64,000 nucleotides of DNA from an uncultured Eubacteriaceae bacterium (GTDB lineage Bacteria > Bacillota > Clostridia > Lachnospirales > CAG-274), in assembly GCA_946497035.1 (NCBI GenBank), contig CAMMIW010000002.1, positions 62,001 to 126,000 of the forward strand, read 5' to 3'. Shown here piece after piece: positions 53,219 through 62,202 of this stretch. The notes under the pieces were generated by a model that saw only the letters and a list, made by a program, of their open reading frames with translations, was not told the origin of the DNA and did not search any database. Both the position numbers and the translations under genes were made by a program. Numbering within the stretch: position 1 is the stretch's first letter; the number at the start of each line of letters is the position of its first letter.

Positions 53219-54772
53219 CTATTCAAAGAGTGCTTTAGAAAATTCTTTTGCATCAAATGGCCTTAAATCATCTATGCCCTCACCTACACCTATAAAACGT
53301 ACTGGTATTTTAAGTTCATTTTTTATAGCTATAACAACACCACCTTTAGCCGTACCATCTAATTTTGTAAGCACAATACCTGTAATCTCAGATACTTGGC
53401 TAAAAAGCTTTGCCTGTTGTAATGCGTTTTGCCCTGTTGTAGCATCTAAAACAAGTAATGTTTCTATCTGGGCATCTGGATTTTCTCTGTTTACAATTCT
53501 AGCTATTTTTTTAAGCTCTTCCATAAGATTTTTTTTGTTATGCAACCTACCTGCCGTATCACATATTAAAAGATCTGCTCCTCTTGCTTTACCTGCCTGT
53601 ATAGCATCAAATACAACTGCCGCTGGATCTGAGCCTTCTTGATGTTTTATAACATCTATACCGCTTCTTTCTCCCCAAACTTGCAATTGATCTATGGCAG
53701 CTGCTCTAAATGTATCACCTGCTGCTAATATAACTTTTTTACCTTCTTTTTTATAATTGTTAGCAAGCTTACCTATTGTTGTTGTTTTACCTACACCATT
53801 TACACCTATAATAAGTATAACACTAGGAGATTTTAAGCTAAATTCTTCTGTTTCTTCTTCTAATATTTCAGATATAACACGCACTATTACATTTTTTACC
53901 TCTGTTACATCTTTTATTCTTTCTGCTTTTACTATTTCTCTAACCTTGCTCATTATATGTATAGATGTTTCAACACCAATATCTGACATAATAAGCGATT
54001 CTTCTAATTCTTCAAAAAGCTCTTCATCTATTTTTGTAAAGCTACTTAAAACCTGCTCTACACCATTTAATATGCTATCTCTTGTTTTAGATAAGCCCAT
54101 TTTTATTTTGGCAAAAAATCCTTTTTTCTTAGGCTCTTCCTCTGCCTCTTCTTCTTGTTTTGTTTCTTCTAAAGTGTTTAATGTGTCTTCTTTTTTTTTT
54201 AATTTTTCTTCTATATCTTCCGCTTTTTCAATTAGGTCTTCTTTTATATCTTCTACCTTTTCTCTTATATCTTCTGCCTTTTCACTTATTCTTTCTTTTA
54301 CATCTTCTACTTTTTCGGCTACTTTTTCTTTTATGTCTTCTGTCTTTTCACTTATATCTTCTTTTGCATCTTCTATCTTTTCGGCCACTTTTTCTTTTAT
54401 ATCTTCTGATTTTTCACTTATACTTTCTTTTATTTCTTCTGTCTTTTCTTTTATATCTTCTTTTGCATCTTCTATCTTTTCAGATACTTTCTCTTTTATA
54501 TCTTCGGCTTTATCTCTTATATCTTCTTTTACATCTTCTATCTTTTCGCCTATATCTCCTTTTATATCTTCTATTTTTTCCCCTATTTTTTCTCTTATAT
54601 CTTCTGTCTTTTCCCTTATGCTTTCTTTCGCTTCTTCTAATTTTTCACTTATACCATCTTCTTCAACATCTTGTTGTATATCTTCTTCCTGTTGTTCTAT
54701 CTCTTCTAGATTAATATTTTCTTCTAAATTTTCTTCTTTTTTACCTTTTTTAAACCATTTAAAAAATCCCAT
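53219..54772 (-). CDS. ftsY: Signal recognition particle receptor FtsY with a repeat-rich N-terminus
   Basis: FtsY docks SRP-bound ribosomes at the membrane through paired GTP hydrolysis. The C-terminal NG domain (about 215-517) has LIIGVNGVGKTTTIGKLAN, GDTFRAAAIDQL, ICDTAGRLHNKKNLMEEL, LTKLDGTAKGG and GVGEGIDDLRPFD. The N-terminus (MGFFKWFKKGKKEE) has a basic amphipathic start. Residues 41-190 are thirteen 11-residue repeats with pattern I-x-E-K-x-E-D-I-K-E-K (one extra 7-residue piece at 173-179), making the protein longer than usual (517). The gene follows smc by 12 bases. Confidence 0.97.
   Translation of the reverse strand: MGFFKWFKKGKKEENLEENINLEEIEQQEEDIQQDVEEDGISEKLEEAKESIREKTEDIREKIGEKIEDIKGDIGEKIEDVKEDIRDKAEDIKEKVSEKIEDAKEDIKEKTEEIKESISEKSEDIKEKVAEKIEDAKEDISEKTEDIKEKVAEKVEDVKERISEKAEDIREKVEDIKEDLIEKAEDIEEKLKKKEDTLNTLEETKQEEEAEEEPKKKGFFAKIKMGLSKTRDSILNGVEQVLSSFTKIDEELFEELEESLIMSDIGVETSIHIMSKVREIVKAERIKDVTEVKNVIVRVISEILEEETEEFSLKSPSVILIIGVNGVGKTTTIGKLANNYKKEGKKVILAAGDTFRAAAIDQLQVWGERSGIDVIKHQEGSDPAAVVFDAIQAGKARGADLLICDTAGRLHNKKNLMEELKKIARIVNRENPDAQIETLLVLDATTGQNALQQAKLFSQVSEITGIVLTKLDGTAKGGVVIAIKNELKIPVRFIGVGEGIDDLRPFDAKEFSKALFE
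54203..54652 (-). repeat. 33-base tandem coding repeats in ftsY
   Basis: These encode residues 41-190 of FtsY: twelve consecutive 11-mers, then VEDIKED, then a thirteenth unit. Units such as ISEKTEDIKEK and VAEKIEDAKED recur with alternating forms, suggesting growth by duplication of two-unit blocks. Confidence 0.9.
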
Positions 54773-54784
54773 TTTAATTCTCCT

Positions 54785-57700
54785 TTAAATTTTTTCATAT
54801 TCTTTTGCATCTTTTAACTCTACTGATATAACTTTAGACACTCCTTGCTCTTCCATAGTTACACCATATAATATATCGGCTATTTCCATAGTTCCTGTTT
54901 TGTGAGTTATTAATATAAATTGATTTTCTTGTGAAAATCTTTTTAAAAAATTTGCATATCTTAAAACATTAGCATCATCTAGTGCGGCTTCTGTTTCATC
55001 TAAAACACAAAAAGGTGAAGGTTTCATTATAAGTATAGCAAAAAGCAACGATATAGCAGTAAGAGTTTTCTCTCCACCAGATAAAAGGGTTAATCTTTGC
55101 AAATTTTTGCCCGGTGGTTGTGCTACAATATCTACACCAGATGTTAATATATTATCTTCATCTACCAAGATAAGTTCGGCTTTACCACCGCCAAACATAT
55201 CTGAAAAAACTTTGCTAAAATTTTTATTTATTAAAGAAAACTGTTGTTTAAACTGTTGCTCCATTTCTGTAACTAAAGTAGCTATTATATCTTTTAAATC
55301 ATCATCTGCTTTTAAGATATCTTCTCTTTGCTTAATATTTAAATCGTAACGTTGTTTTATTATTTCATATTGCTCTATAGCACCTACGTTTACATTACCT
55401 AAGTTATATATTTTAGCTTTAATGTTTGATTCTTCTTTTTTTAGCTCTTCATAAGATAAATTTATATTTTCATAATCGTTACAAGCGCTAGCATAAGTTA
55501 TTTCATACTGTTGCCACATATTATCACATAATAAGTCTATTTTTTCTTCTATATTTTCTTTTTTAGCTTCTGCTTTTACAATTTTATTTTGTATATCTAA
55601 AATATTATTATTAACATTTAAAACATCTTTTGATATATTATTTATACTGGTGTTTATATTATTTTTTTCTTGTTGTAAATTATTTATACTTATTTTTAAA
55701 TTATTATTTTGTTCTTTTAAATTTTGTATGTTTATTTGTATATCTTCGATATTTTTATTTAAAATATTTTCTTTTTTGTTGTTATCTTCTATTTTTTCAT
55801 CTAATAAAATATTATTTTCTTTTAATGTATGTATGTCAATATTAAGCCTACTAATATCTTTATTGCTGTTTTCTATTTCATATTGTATTTCTTTTATATT
55901 TAGCTTTAGTTCATTTATATAGTTAAAGCTAGTATCTTTATTAATTTTTTCTTCTTCTATTTTACTTTCAAAAGTTAAAATTTGTTGTTTTAAAATTTTT
56001 ATATCTTCATTTAAAGTTTTAAGCTCTTCTTCTAAGCTTTCATTATTTATATAGCTTTCCTTTAATTGTATATTTATATTGTTAATATCGCTAGTTATAT
56101 TTTTTATAGTTGCCTCTAAATCTTTTATATATTCGGTAGCTTGGTTTATATCTCCTTCTATTTTTATTTTTTCCAATATGATATGATTAAGATTTTGTTT
56201 ATTTTCTTCTATATTTTGTTGTATATTAATTTGCTGTTGTTCTTTTTCTTCTATAAGACTTTTATTTTTATTAATATTTTCTTCTAATAAACGTATATTT
56301 TCAAATATATCTTTTAGCTCTCTACCTCTAGAAAAAATACCTGCCAATTTTTTAGATATGCTACCACCTGTTAAAGCACCACCTGCATTTATAAGCTCTC
56401 CATCTAAAGTTACAACCTTGTAAGCATATCTATATTTTTTAGATAAAGCTATAGCATTATCTATATTATCAATAATAATAGTTCTACCTAATATACTAGA
56501 CATAATGTTGTTATATTGGCTATCAAATTTTATAAGGCTATCTGCTATACCTATCACACCTACCTCTTTTAATAAAGTATCTTTATCTTGTATAGGTTTA
56601 GCTTTTATAGAAGATATAGGCAAAAAGGTTGCTCTACCTTTTTTAGTTTCTTTTAAATAATTTATAGCTATTTTAGCATCTTCTTCTGTTTTTGTAACGA
56701 TATTTTGTATAGCACCACCTAAAGCTATTTCTATAGCAACCTCATATTGTTTTGGAACAGCTATAAGCTCGCCAATAGCACTACATATACCAGAAAATTT
56801 TTCATTTTTTTCTTTTTCTTTTAATATAGCTTTTACAGAGCCAAAATAACCTTCATAATCTTTTTCAAGCTCTTCTAATATTTTATATTTATTTTTAAGC
56901 TCTATATATTTTTTGTTTTCTTCATTATTAGCTTGCTTTAAAGAAAAAAGTTGGTTTTTGTTTTTTTCAAAATCTAAATTATATAGATTTATATTTTGGT
57001 TTAAGCTATTTTCTTTCTCTTTTATTTGTAAAAGGCTTTTTTCTAGCACCATTTTTCTAGTTGTTTTTTCATTTATTTTGCTTTTATATAAGCCTATATC
57101 TTTCTCTAGCTTGTTTAATCTTTCTTTTAGGCTATCTTTTGAGCTTTTATAAATAGTAAGCTTATTTGATATTTCTGCCGATAGATGCATTTTTTCAACA
57201 ATTTTGTTATTTATATTTTTAAATTGTTCTTGATTTTCATCCATTTTAGCAGATATATTTTCAAACTGTATGTAAAGTTTGTTAAGCTCCTCTTTTTTAA
57301 TGTTATATTGAAAATTTTTAGCCTCTAAGCTAACTTTTATAATATTTATTTCATCATTTTTCTTTATTATAAGCTCATTATTTTTAGCTTGTTCTTCTTT
57401 TATACGGTTTATATCATCTTTTATAAATTGTATATTTTGGCTATCAAGATTAATGCTATTTTGGTTTTGCTCTATATTAATATTAATATTTGATATTTGG
57501 TTATTAATATTTTCTATTTGTTGCTCTTTTTCCAAAAGGCTTTCTTTAAGCTTTTGTTCTTTTTCTATATAAATTTGTTGTTCTTTTTGTAAAGATAATA
57601 TAGTGTTGTTTAAAGCTTCTATATTATTTAATATATCTTTTATATTGTTTTCAGCTATTTTATATTCTGAAACAAATAAGTTTATACATATAGTTTTTAA

Positions 57701-58363
57701 CTGTTCTGATAAATATAAAAACTCTTTAGCCTTTTCTTTTTGTTTAAACAAAGGGTCTATTTGCTTTTCAAGTTCACATATTATATCGTTAGTTCTTATA
57801 AGATTTTTTCTAACCTCTTCTAATTTATTCTCTGCTTGTATTCTTCTATTTTTAAATTTTATAATACCTGCTGCCTCTTCAAAAAGAGCTCGTCTATCTT
57901 CAGATTTGTTGCTTAATATAGTATCTATTTTACCTTGCCCTATAATAGAATAACCTTCTTTACCTATACCTGTATCCATAAAAAGCTCGTGTATGTCTTT
58001 AAGCCTACAGCTAGTACCATTTATGTAATATCCGCTCTCACCAGAGCGATAAACTTTTCTTGTTATAGCTATTTCGCTATATTCTAAAGGTAGCTTTTTA
58101 TCTTTGTTATCAAGATGCAATGTAACCTCTGCAAATCCGAGAGGTTTTCTATTTTTTGTACCAGAAAATATAATATCTTCCATTTTATCTCCACGAAGAG
58201 TTCTAGCGTTTTGCTCACCTAAAACCCACCTTATAGCATCTGATATGTTGCTTTTGCCACTACCGTTAGGCCCTACAACACCTGTTATACCTTTTCTAAA
58301 GTCTAAACGTATTTTTTCAGGAAAAGACTTAAACCCCTGTATCTCTATCCTTTTTAAAAACAT
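54785..58363 (-). CDS. smc: Chromosome segregation ATPase SMC
   Basis: SMC is the core of bacterial condensin (with ScpA/ScpB) and organises the chromosome. The 1192-residue protein has Walker A GVVGPNGSGKSNISDAIRWVLG at the N-terminus and the DIIFSGTKNRKP block. Two long coiled-coils rich in Asn/Glu/Lys flank a hinge (about 520-665, GYFGSVKAILKEKE to GGALTGGS). The C-terminal signature LLSGGEKTLTAISLLFAIL and Walker B SPFCVLDETEAALDDAN complete the ATPase. It is co-transcribed with ftsY. The SD AGAGGA is 5 bases before ATG. Confidence 0.97.
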   Translation of the reverse strand: MFLKRIEIQGFKSFPEKIRLDFRKGITGVVGPNGSGKSNISDAIRWVLGEQNARTLRGDKMEDIIFSGTKNRKPLGFAEVTLHLDNKDKKLPLEYSEIAITRKVYRSGESGYYINGTSCRLKDIHELFMDTGIGKEGYSIIGQGKIDTILSNKSEDRRALFEEAAGIIKFKNRRIQAENKLEEVRKNLIRTNDIICELEKQIDPLFKQKEKAKEFLYLSEQLKTICINLFVSEYKIAENNIKDILNNIEALNNTILSLQKEQQIYIEKEQKLKESLLEKEQQIENINNQISNININIEQNQNSINLDSQNIQFIKDDINRIKEEQAKNNELIIKKNDEINIIKVSLEAKNFQYNIKKEELNKLYIQFENISAKMDENQEQFKNINNKIVEKMHLSAEISNKLTIYKSSKDSLKERLNKLEKDIGLYKSKINEKTTRKMVLEKSLLQIKEKENSLNQNINLYNLDFEKNKNQLFSLKQANNEENKKYIELKNKYKILEELEKDYEGYFGSVKAILKEKEKNEKFSGICSAIGELIAVPKQYEVAIEIALGGAIQNIVTKTEEDAKIAINYLKETKKGRATFLPISSIKAKPIQDKDTLLKEVGVIGIADSLIKFDSQYNNIMSSILGRTIIIDNIDNAIALSKKYRYAYKVVTLDGELINAGGALTGGSISKKLAGIFSRGRELKDIFENIRLLEENINKNKSLIEEKEQQQINIQQNIEENKQNLNHIILEKIKIEGDINQATEYIKDLEATIKNITSDINNINIQLKESYINNESLEEELKTLNEDIKILKQQILTFESKIEEEKINKDTSFNYINELKLNIKEIQYEIENSNKDISRLNIDIHTLKENNILLDEKIEDNNKKENILNKNIEDIQINIQNLKEQNNNLKISINNLQQEKNNINTSINNISKDVLNVNNNILDIQNKIVKAEAKKENIEEKIDLLCDNMWQQYEITYASACNDYENINLSYEELKKEESNIKAKIYNLGNVNVGAIEQYEIIKQRYDLNIKQREDILKADDDLKDIIATLVTEMEQQFKQQFSLINKNFSKVFSDMFGGGKAELILVDEDNILTSGVDIVAQPPGKNLQRLTLLSGGEKTLTAISLLFAILIMKPSPFCVLDETEAALDDANVLRYANFLKRFSQENQFILITHKTGTMEIADILYGVTMEEQGVSKVISVELKDAKEYEKI

Positions 58364-58407
58364 ATAATTCCTCTTTCCATAAGATTTTATATATAATGTG
58401 TGTAAAA

Positions 58408-58434
58408 AAGCCCCTTTTACAATAAAAAGGCTAC
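58408..58434 (-). terminator. Rho-independent terminator after the DUF2225 gene
   Basis: AGCCTTTTTA pairs with TAAAAGGGGCT (G-T pairs included) around TTG. TTTTTT follows on the minus strand, directly behind the stop codon. The smc promoter must lie in the remaining 44 bases or be read through. Confidence 0.75.
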
Positions 58435-58435
58435 A

Positions 58436-59122
58436 TTATTTATCATTATTTTTTAATATTTGTACAAAATCTTCAATCTTTTCTTTTAAAGTAGCAGATA
58501 AATCTTGTTTAACCATTATTTTACTAATAGTTTTTTTAGCTTCATCTATATTACCTGTTTTATAAGCTAAATAAGCTAAATTATATATAAACTGATTTTC
58601 TTCCATACCCATTATAGGTAGCCTTTCGTCTATGTAAGCATCGTTATACCAATTATATGCGTGTTTGTTAAATTCTAGCTCTTGATTTTTATTGTTTATA
58701 TCACCGCTTATAAAGGCTATTTTTTGTGCAATATATGCTTTTTCAGATTGTTGGCTATCTTTAATATGGGCAAAATATAAAGCTATTTTATATCTATCTA
58801 TAGCTTCTTTCCCATCTAAAACACTTTTATATTTTTTTGGCCTATAATTAGGGTTTAAATTTTCTTTTATATTTTTAATTTGTTTATTAGTAGTTTTATT
58901 AAAAGTTTTTGTTATAGATGCATAGCCACATCCATCACACATAACAACATAATAATAATCTGGCATAATAGGCTTAAATTTACCTCTAAGCCCTAAGTCC
59001 ATTTCTATAAAAATAGTTTTTCCTTTTTTTATATCTTTATTTTTAAATTTTTTATCACATACAGGACAAATGTAGCTTTTATCATATAGTCTACTTTCTA
59101 AGTCTTCGTATTTTTCGCTCAT
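58436..59122 (-). CDS. DUF2225 family zinc-ribbon/TPR-like protein
   Basis: The protein has an N-terminal zinc-binding pattern (YICPVCDKKFKNKDIKKGK and VVMCDGCGYAS) and a helical C-terminal region (about 110-225) with TPR-like pairs (RYKIALYFAHIKDSQQSEKAYIAQKIAF, FIYNLAYLAYKTGNIDEAKKTISKI). This matches DUF2225, a family of unknown function in Clostridia. ATG 59122 and GTG 59128 are both possible starts, with a purine-rich AAGAGAGAG upstream. The ATG is preferred only for its codon. It has its own promoter and terminator. Confidence 0.85.
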   Translation of the reverse strand: MSEKYEDLESRLYDKSYICPVCDKKFKNKDIKKGKTIFIEMDLGLRGKFKPIMPDYYYVVMCDGCGYASITKTFNKTTNKQIKNIKENLNPNYRPKKYKSVLDGKEAIDRYKIALYFAHIKDSQQSEKAYIAQKIAFISGDINNKNQELEFNKHAYNWYNDAYIDERLPIMGMEENQFIYNLAYLAYKTGNIDEAKKTISKIMVKQDLSATLKEKIEDFVQILKNNDK

Positions 59123-59197
59123 CTTCACTCTCTCTTTCTTAAGTAAATTTTTTACAGTTTACATATATTATAAATTTTAAAATTTGTGTTATCTTAT

Positions 59198-59227
59198 ATT
59201 ATAGCACTATTTTAACATTAAAATCAA
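59198..59227 (-). promoter_or_regulatory. Sigma-A promoter of the DUF2225 gene
   Basis: TTGATT (59227-59222) and TATAAT (59203-59198) are 18 bases apart on the minus strand. Confidence 0.65.
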
Positions 59228-59285
59228 TATTTTACCTTTAATTTATGCCTAATTTTAGGGTTATAAATTATTTTGTTATAAAACG

Positions 59286-59314
59286 TTGTATTTATTAAAA
59301 AATTATTGTACTAT
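59286..59314 (+). promoter_or_regulatory. Possible promoter of the exonuclease-uvrB unit
   Basis: TTGTAT (59286-59291) and TACTAT (59309-59314) are 17 bases apart. The boxes are partial matches. I see no LexA box in the region. Confidence 0.45.
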
Positions 59315-59348
59315 TATTATAAAATAATTTTATTATTAGGAGGCTTTT

Positions 59349-59954
59349 ATGTCGTATATAGTTTTAGACTTAGAATTTAATCAAGCTTTTGATTTTGAAA
59401 ACAACAAAACTATACTTCTTATACCTTCTTGTAGATTTGAAATAATACAAATAGGAGCAGTAAAGTTAGATGAAAACTTTAATATTATAGATAAAATAAA
59501 TATTTACATAAGGCCAAATCTTTATAAAAAAATGCATCCTTATGTAGAAAAAATAACTGGTTTATCTGCCAATTTTTTAAAAGATAAACCACCTTTTAAC
59601 AAAGCCTATAAAGATTTTGAAAAATTTTTAGGTAAAGAAGAACATATTTTTTGTATATGGGGTAGCGGTGATTTAAAAGCCCTTTATAGAAACTTATCTT
59701 ATTACAATATGTTATCTTCAGATTTAATATTAAAATATATAGACATACAAAATATGGCAACAAAATATTTAAAATATAGCAAAGGCGGTTGTATAGGTTT
59801 AAAAACGGCTATAGAGCTATTACAATTACCTATACAAGAAGATTTTCACGATGCTTTAAATGACGCTATGTATACGGCAGAGATTTTTAAAAAAATTTGC
59901 CCTAAAAAGCTAAATCTTAAAGTTTTTAATTCTAAAAATGTAAAGAAAAAATAA
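59349..59954 (+). CDS. DEDDh-family 3'-5' exonuclease (DnaQ/RNase T-like)
   Basis: This 201-residue single-domain exonuclease has ExoI VLDLEFNQ (Asp and Glu), [13 protein letters not shown], ExoII around GSGDLKAL, and Exo[17 protein letters not shown] with the His and Asp of the DEDDh class. Such enzymes trim DNA or RNA 3' ends; the substrate cannot be told from sequence. It resembles the KapD/ERI-1-like group. It lies 10 bases upstream of uvrB and is likely in its transcript, which may hint at DNA repair. SD AGGAGG is in place. Confidence 0.88.
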   Translation: MSYIVLDLEFNQAFDFENNKTILLIPSCRFEIIQIGAVKLDENFNIIDKINIYIRPNLYKKMHPYVEKITGLSANFLKDKPPFNKAYKDFEKFLGKEEHIFCIWGSGDLKALYRNLSYYNMLSSDLILKYIDIQNMATKYLKYSKGGCIGLKTAIELLQLPIQEDFHDALNDAMYTAEIFKKICPKKLNLKVFNSKNVKKK

Positions 59955-59964
59955 GGAGATTATT

Positions 59965-61965
59965 ATGGATAAAATAGACAAACCTTTTAAAGTTGTATCA
60001 AAATTTAAACCTACCGGCGATCAACCAGAGGCAATAGAAAATTTATCAAAAGGTTTTATAAATGGTAAAAAATTTCAAACTCTTTTAGGTGTTACTGGCT
60101 CAGGTAAAACTTTTACAATGGCCAATATTATAGAAAAACTAAACCGCCCAACTCTTATTTTAGCTCATAATAAAACTTTAGCAGCTCAGTTATACAACGA
60201 GTTTAAAGAGTTTTTTCCCGAAAATGCGGTAGAATATTTTGTTAGCTATTATGATTATTATCAACCTGAAGCATATGTACCATCTTCAGATACATTTATA
60301 GAAAAAGATTCGTCTGTTAATGATGAAATAGATAAATTAAGACACTCGGCAACCGCCGCCCTTTTTGAAAGGCGTGATGTTATAATAGTTGCTAGTGTTT
60401 CTTGTATATATGGTTTAGGAGATCCTATAGACTATAACGAAATGGTAGTATCTCTTAGAACAGGTATGGAAAAAGATAGAGATAGCGTATTAAAAAAACT
60501 TATTGAAATACAATATAATAGAAATGATTTAAACTTTGTGCGTGGTACATTTAGGGTTAGAGGAGATGTTTTAGAAATATTTCCAGCAGGAGCTTCTAAC
60601 GTAGCTTATAGAATAGAATTTTTTGGTGATGAAATAGATAGAATATCAGAAATAGACTCTTTAACAGGAGAAGTTTTAGGCTTTAGAAATCACATAACAG
60701 TTTTCCCTGCATCACATTATGTAACAAGCAGAGAAAAGCTTATGGCAGCGGTAAAACGTATACAAAATGAACTTGAACAACAACTGAAAAAATTTAGAGC
60801 AGAAGAAAAACTATTAGAAGCACAAAGGCTTGAACAAAGAACAAACTATGATATAGAAATGATGCTAGAAATGGGCTTTTGTTCTGGTATAGAAAATTAT
60901 TCTAGGCATTTATCTGGCAGAGAGGCAGGTTCTACCCCTCATACTCTTATAGATTATTTTCCCGAAGATTTTCTTATGATTGTAGATGAATCTCACGTTA
61001 CAATACCCCAAGTTAGAGGTATGTATGAAGGAGATAAATCTAGAAAATCTACCTTAGTGGAATATGGCTTTAGGTTACCATCTGCTTTAGATAATAGGCC
61101 GCTTAAATTTGAAGAGTTTGAGCAAAAAATAAATCAAATGTTATTTGTATCGGCAACGCCTAATAAATATGAAAAACAACACGCACAAAATACTGTTGAA
61201 CAAATAATACGCCCTACAGGTCTTTTAGATCCAGAAATTTATGTTCGTCCTGTTAAAAACCAAATAGACAACCTTATAGGAGAAATAAATAGGGTTGTAG
61301 AGAAAAATGAAAAAGTTTTGGTTACTACTTTAACTAAAAAAATGGCAGAAGATTTAACTTTATATTTTAAAGAAACAGGCATAAGGGCAAAATATTTACA
61401 TTCTGATATAGATACGTTAGAACGTTTAGAAATAATTAGAGATTTAAGGTTAGATGTTTTTGATGTTTTGATAGGTATAAATCTTTTAAGAGAAGGGCTA
61501 GATATACCCGAGGTATCTTTAGTAGCTATTATAGATGCAGATAAAGAAGGGTTTTTACGTTCAGAAACATCTCTTATACAAACAATAGGCCGTGCCGCAA
61601 GAAACGCCAACGGTAAAGTTATTATGTATGCCGAAAAAATAACAGACTCTATGGAAAAAGCTATAACAGAAACTAATCGAAGAAGAAATATACAAGAAGA
61701 ATATAACCAATTACACGGTATAACACCAAAAACTATAACAAAAAAAGTTCACGAAATAATAAAAGCTACTGAAAGTGTTGCACCTAGTAAAAAATCTAAA
61801 AAACTAGATAAAGACCCAGAGTCTATGAGCCAAAAAGAGCTTTTAGAGCTTATATCTAAAAAAGAAAAAGAAATGAAAAAATATGCCGCTGATTTAATGT
61901 TTGAGCAAGCATCTATTTTAAGAGATGAAATTGTAGAGCTAAAAAAATTAACTTTAAGGCTATAG
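59965..61965 (+). CDS. uvrB: Excinuclease ABC subunit B
   Basis: UvrB is the damage-verifying helicase-like subunit of nucleotide excision repair. The 666-residue sequence has Walker [14 protein letters not shown], the beta-hairpin region [39 protein letters not shown], helicase motifs [13 protein letters not shown] and QTIGRAARN, and a C-terminal UVR domain ([25 protein letters not shown]) that contacts UvrC. SD AAGGAG is good. uvrA follows after a terminator. Its stop codon lies in the left arm of that terminator. Confidence 0.98.
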   Translation: MDKIDKPFKVVSKFKPTGDQPEAIENLSKGFINGKKFQTLLGVTGSGKTFTMANIIEKLNRPTLILAHNKTLAAQLYNEFKEFFPENAVEYFVSYYDYYQPEAYVPSSDTFIEKDSSVNDEIDKLRHSATAALFERRDVIIVASVSCIYGLGDPIDYNEMVVSLRTGMEKDRDSVLKKLIEIQYNRNDLNFVRGTFRVRGDVLEIFPAGASNVAYRIEFFGDEIDRISEIDSLTGEVLGFRNHITVFPASHYVTSREKLMAAVKRIQNELEQQLKKFRAEEKLLEAQRLEQRTNYDIEMMLEMGFCSGIENYSRHLSGREAGSTPHTLIDYFPEDFLMIVDESHVTIPQVRGMYEGDKSRKSTLVEYGFRLPSALDNRPLKFEEFEQKINQMLFVSATPNKYEKQHAQNTVEQIIRPTGLLDPEIYVRPVKNQIDNLIGEINRVVEKNEKVLVTTLTKKMAEDLTLYFKETGIRAKYLHSDIDTLERLEIIRDLRLDVFDVLIGINLLREGLDIPEVSLVAIIDADKEGFLRSETSLIQTIGRAARNANGKVIMYAEKITDSMEKAITETNRRRNIQEEYNQLHGITPKTITKKVHEIIKATESVAPSKKSKKLDKDPESMSQKELLELISKKEKEMKKYAADLMFEQASILRDEIVELKKLTLRL

Positions 61966-61988
61966 GCTTTTGTCTATAGTCTTTTTTA
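61958..61988 (+). terminator. Rho-independent terminator after uvrB
   Basis: The stem 61958-61967/61972-61981 (GGCTATAGGC with GTCTATAGTC, two G-T pairs) has a TTTT loop and is followed by TTTTTT. The uvrB stop codon lies within the left arm. Confidence 0.85.
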
Positions 61989-62202
61989 GCCTCCTTGTTA
62001 ACAATAATAATACTCTCTTATTAATTTATAATACTACTTTTATAAAAAAATTAAATATAAAAATTTATTATTCTACATTTTTCTTCAAAACTTCTGTTAA
62101 AATATTGTAAAATTTATATTTTGTTTATTTATTAAATTTGTTATAATATATATATAAATTAGGTTGAATATAAATTAATATAAATTAAGAAAGGAGATAA
62201 CA

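Noticed and set aside
53757..54788. A 343-codon plus-strand open frame opposite ftsY, rich in Ser and Phe.
   Set aside because: It is the complement of the Glu/Lys/Asp-rich repeats of FtsY, which rarely give stops on the other strand. It has no SD and low-complexity composition.
62020..62202. Possible SOS (LexA) box upstream of uvrA.
   Set aside because: No CGAAC-N4-GTTCG-like sequence was found in the AT-rich intergenic region.
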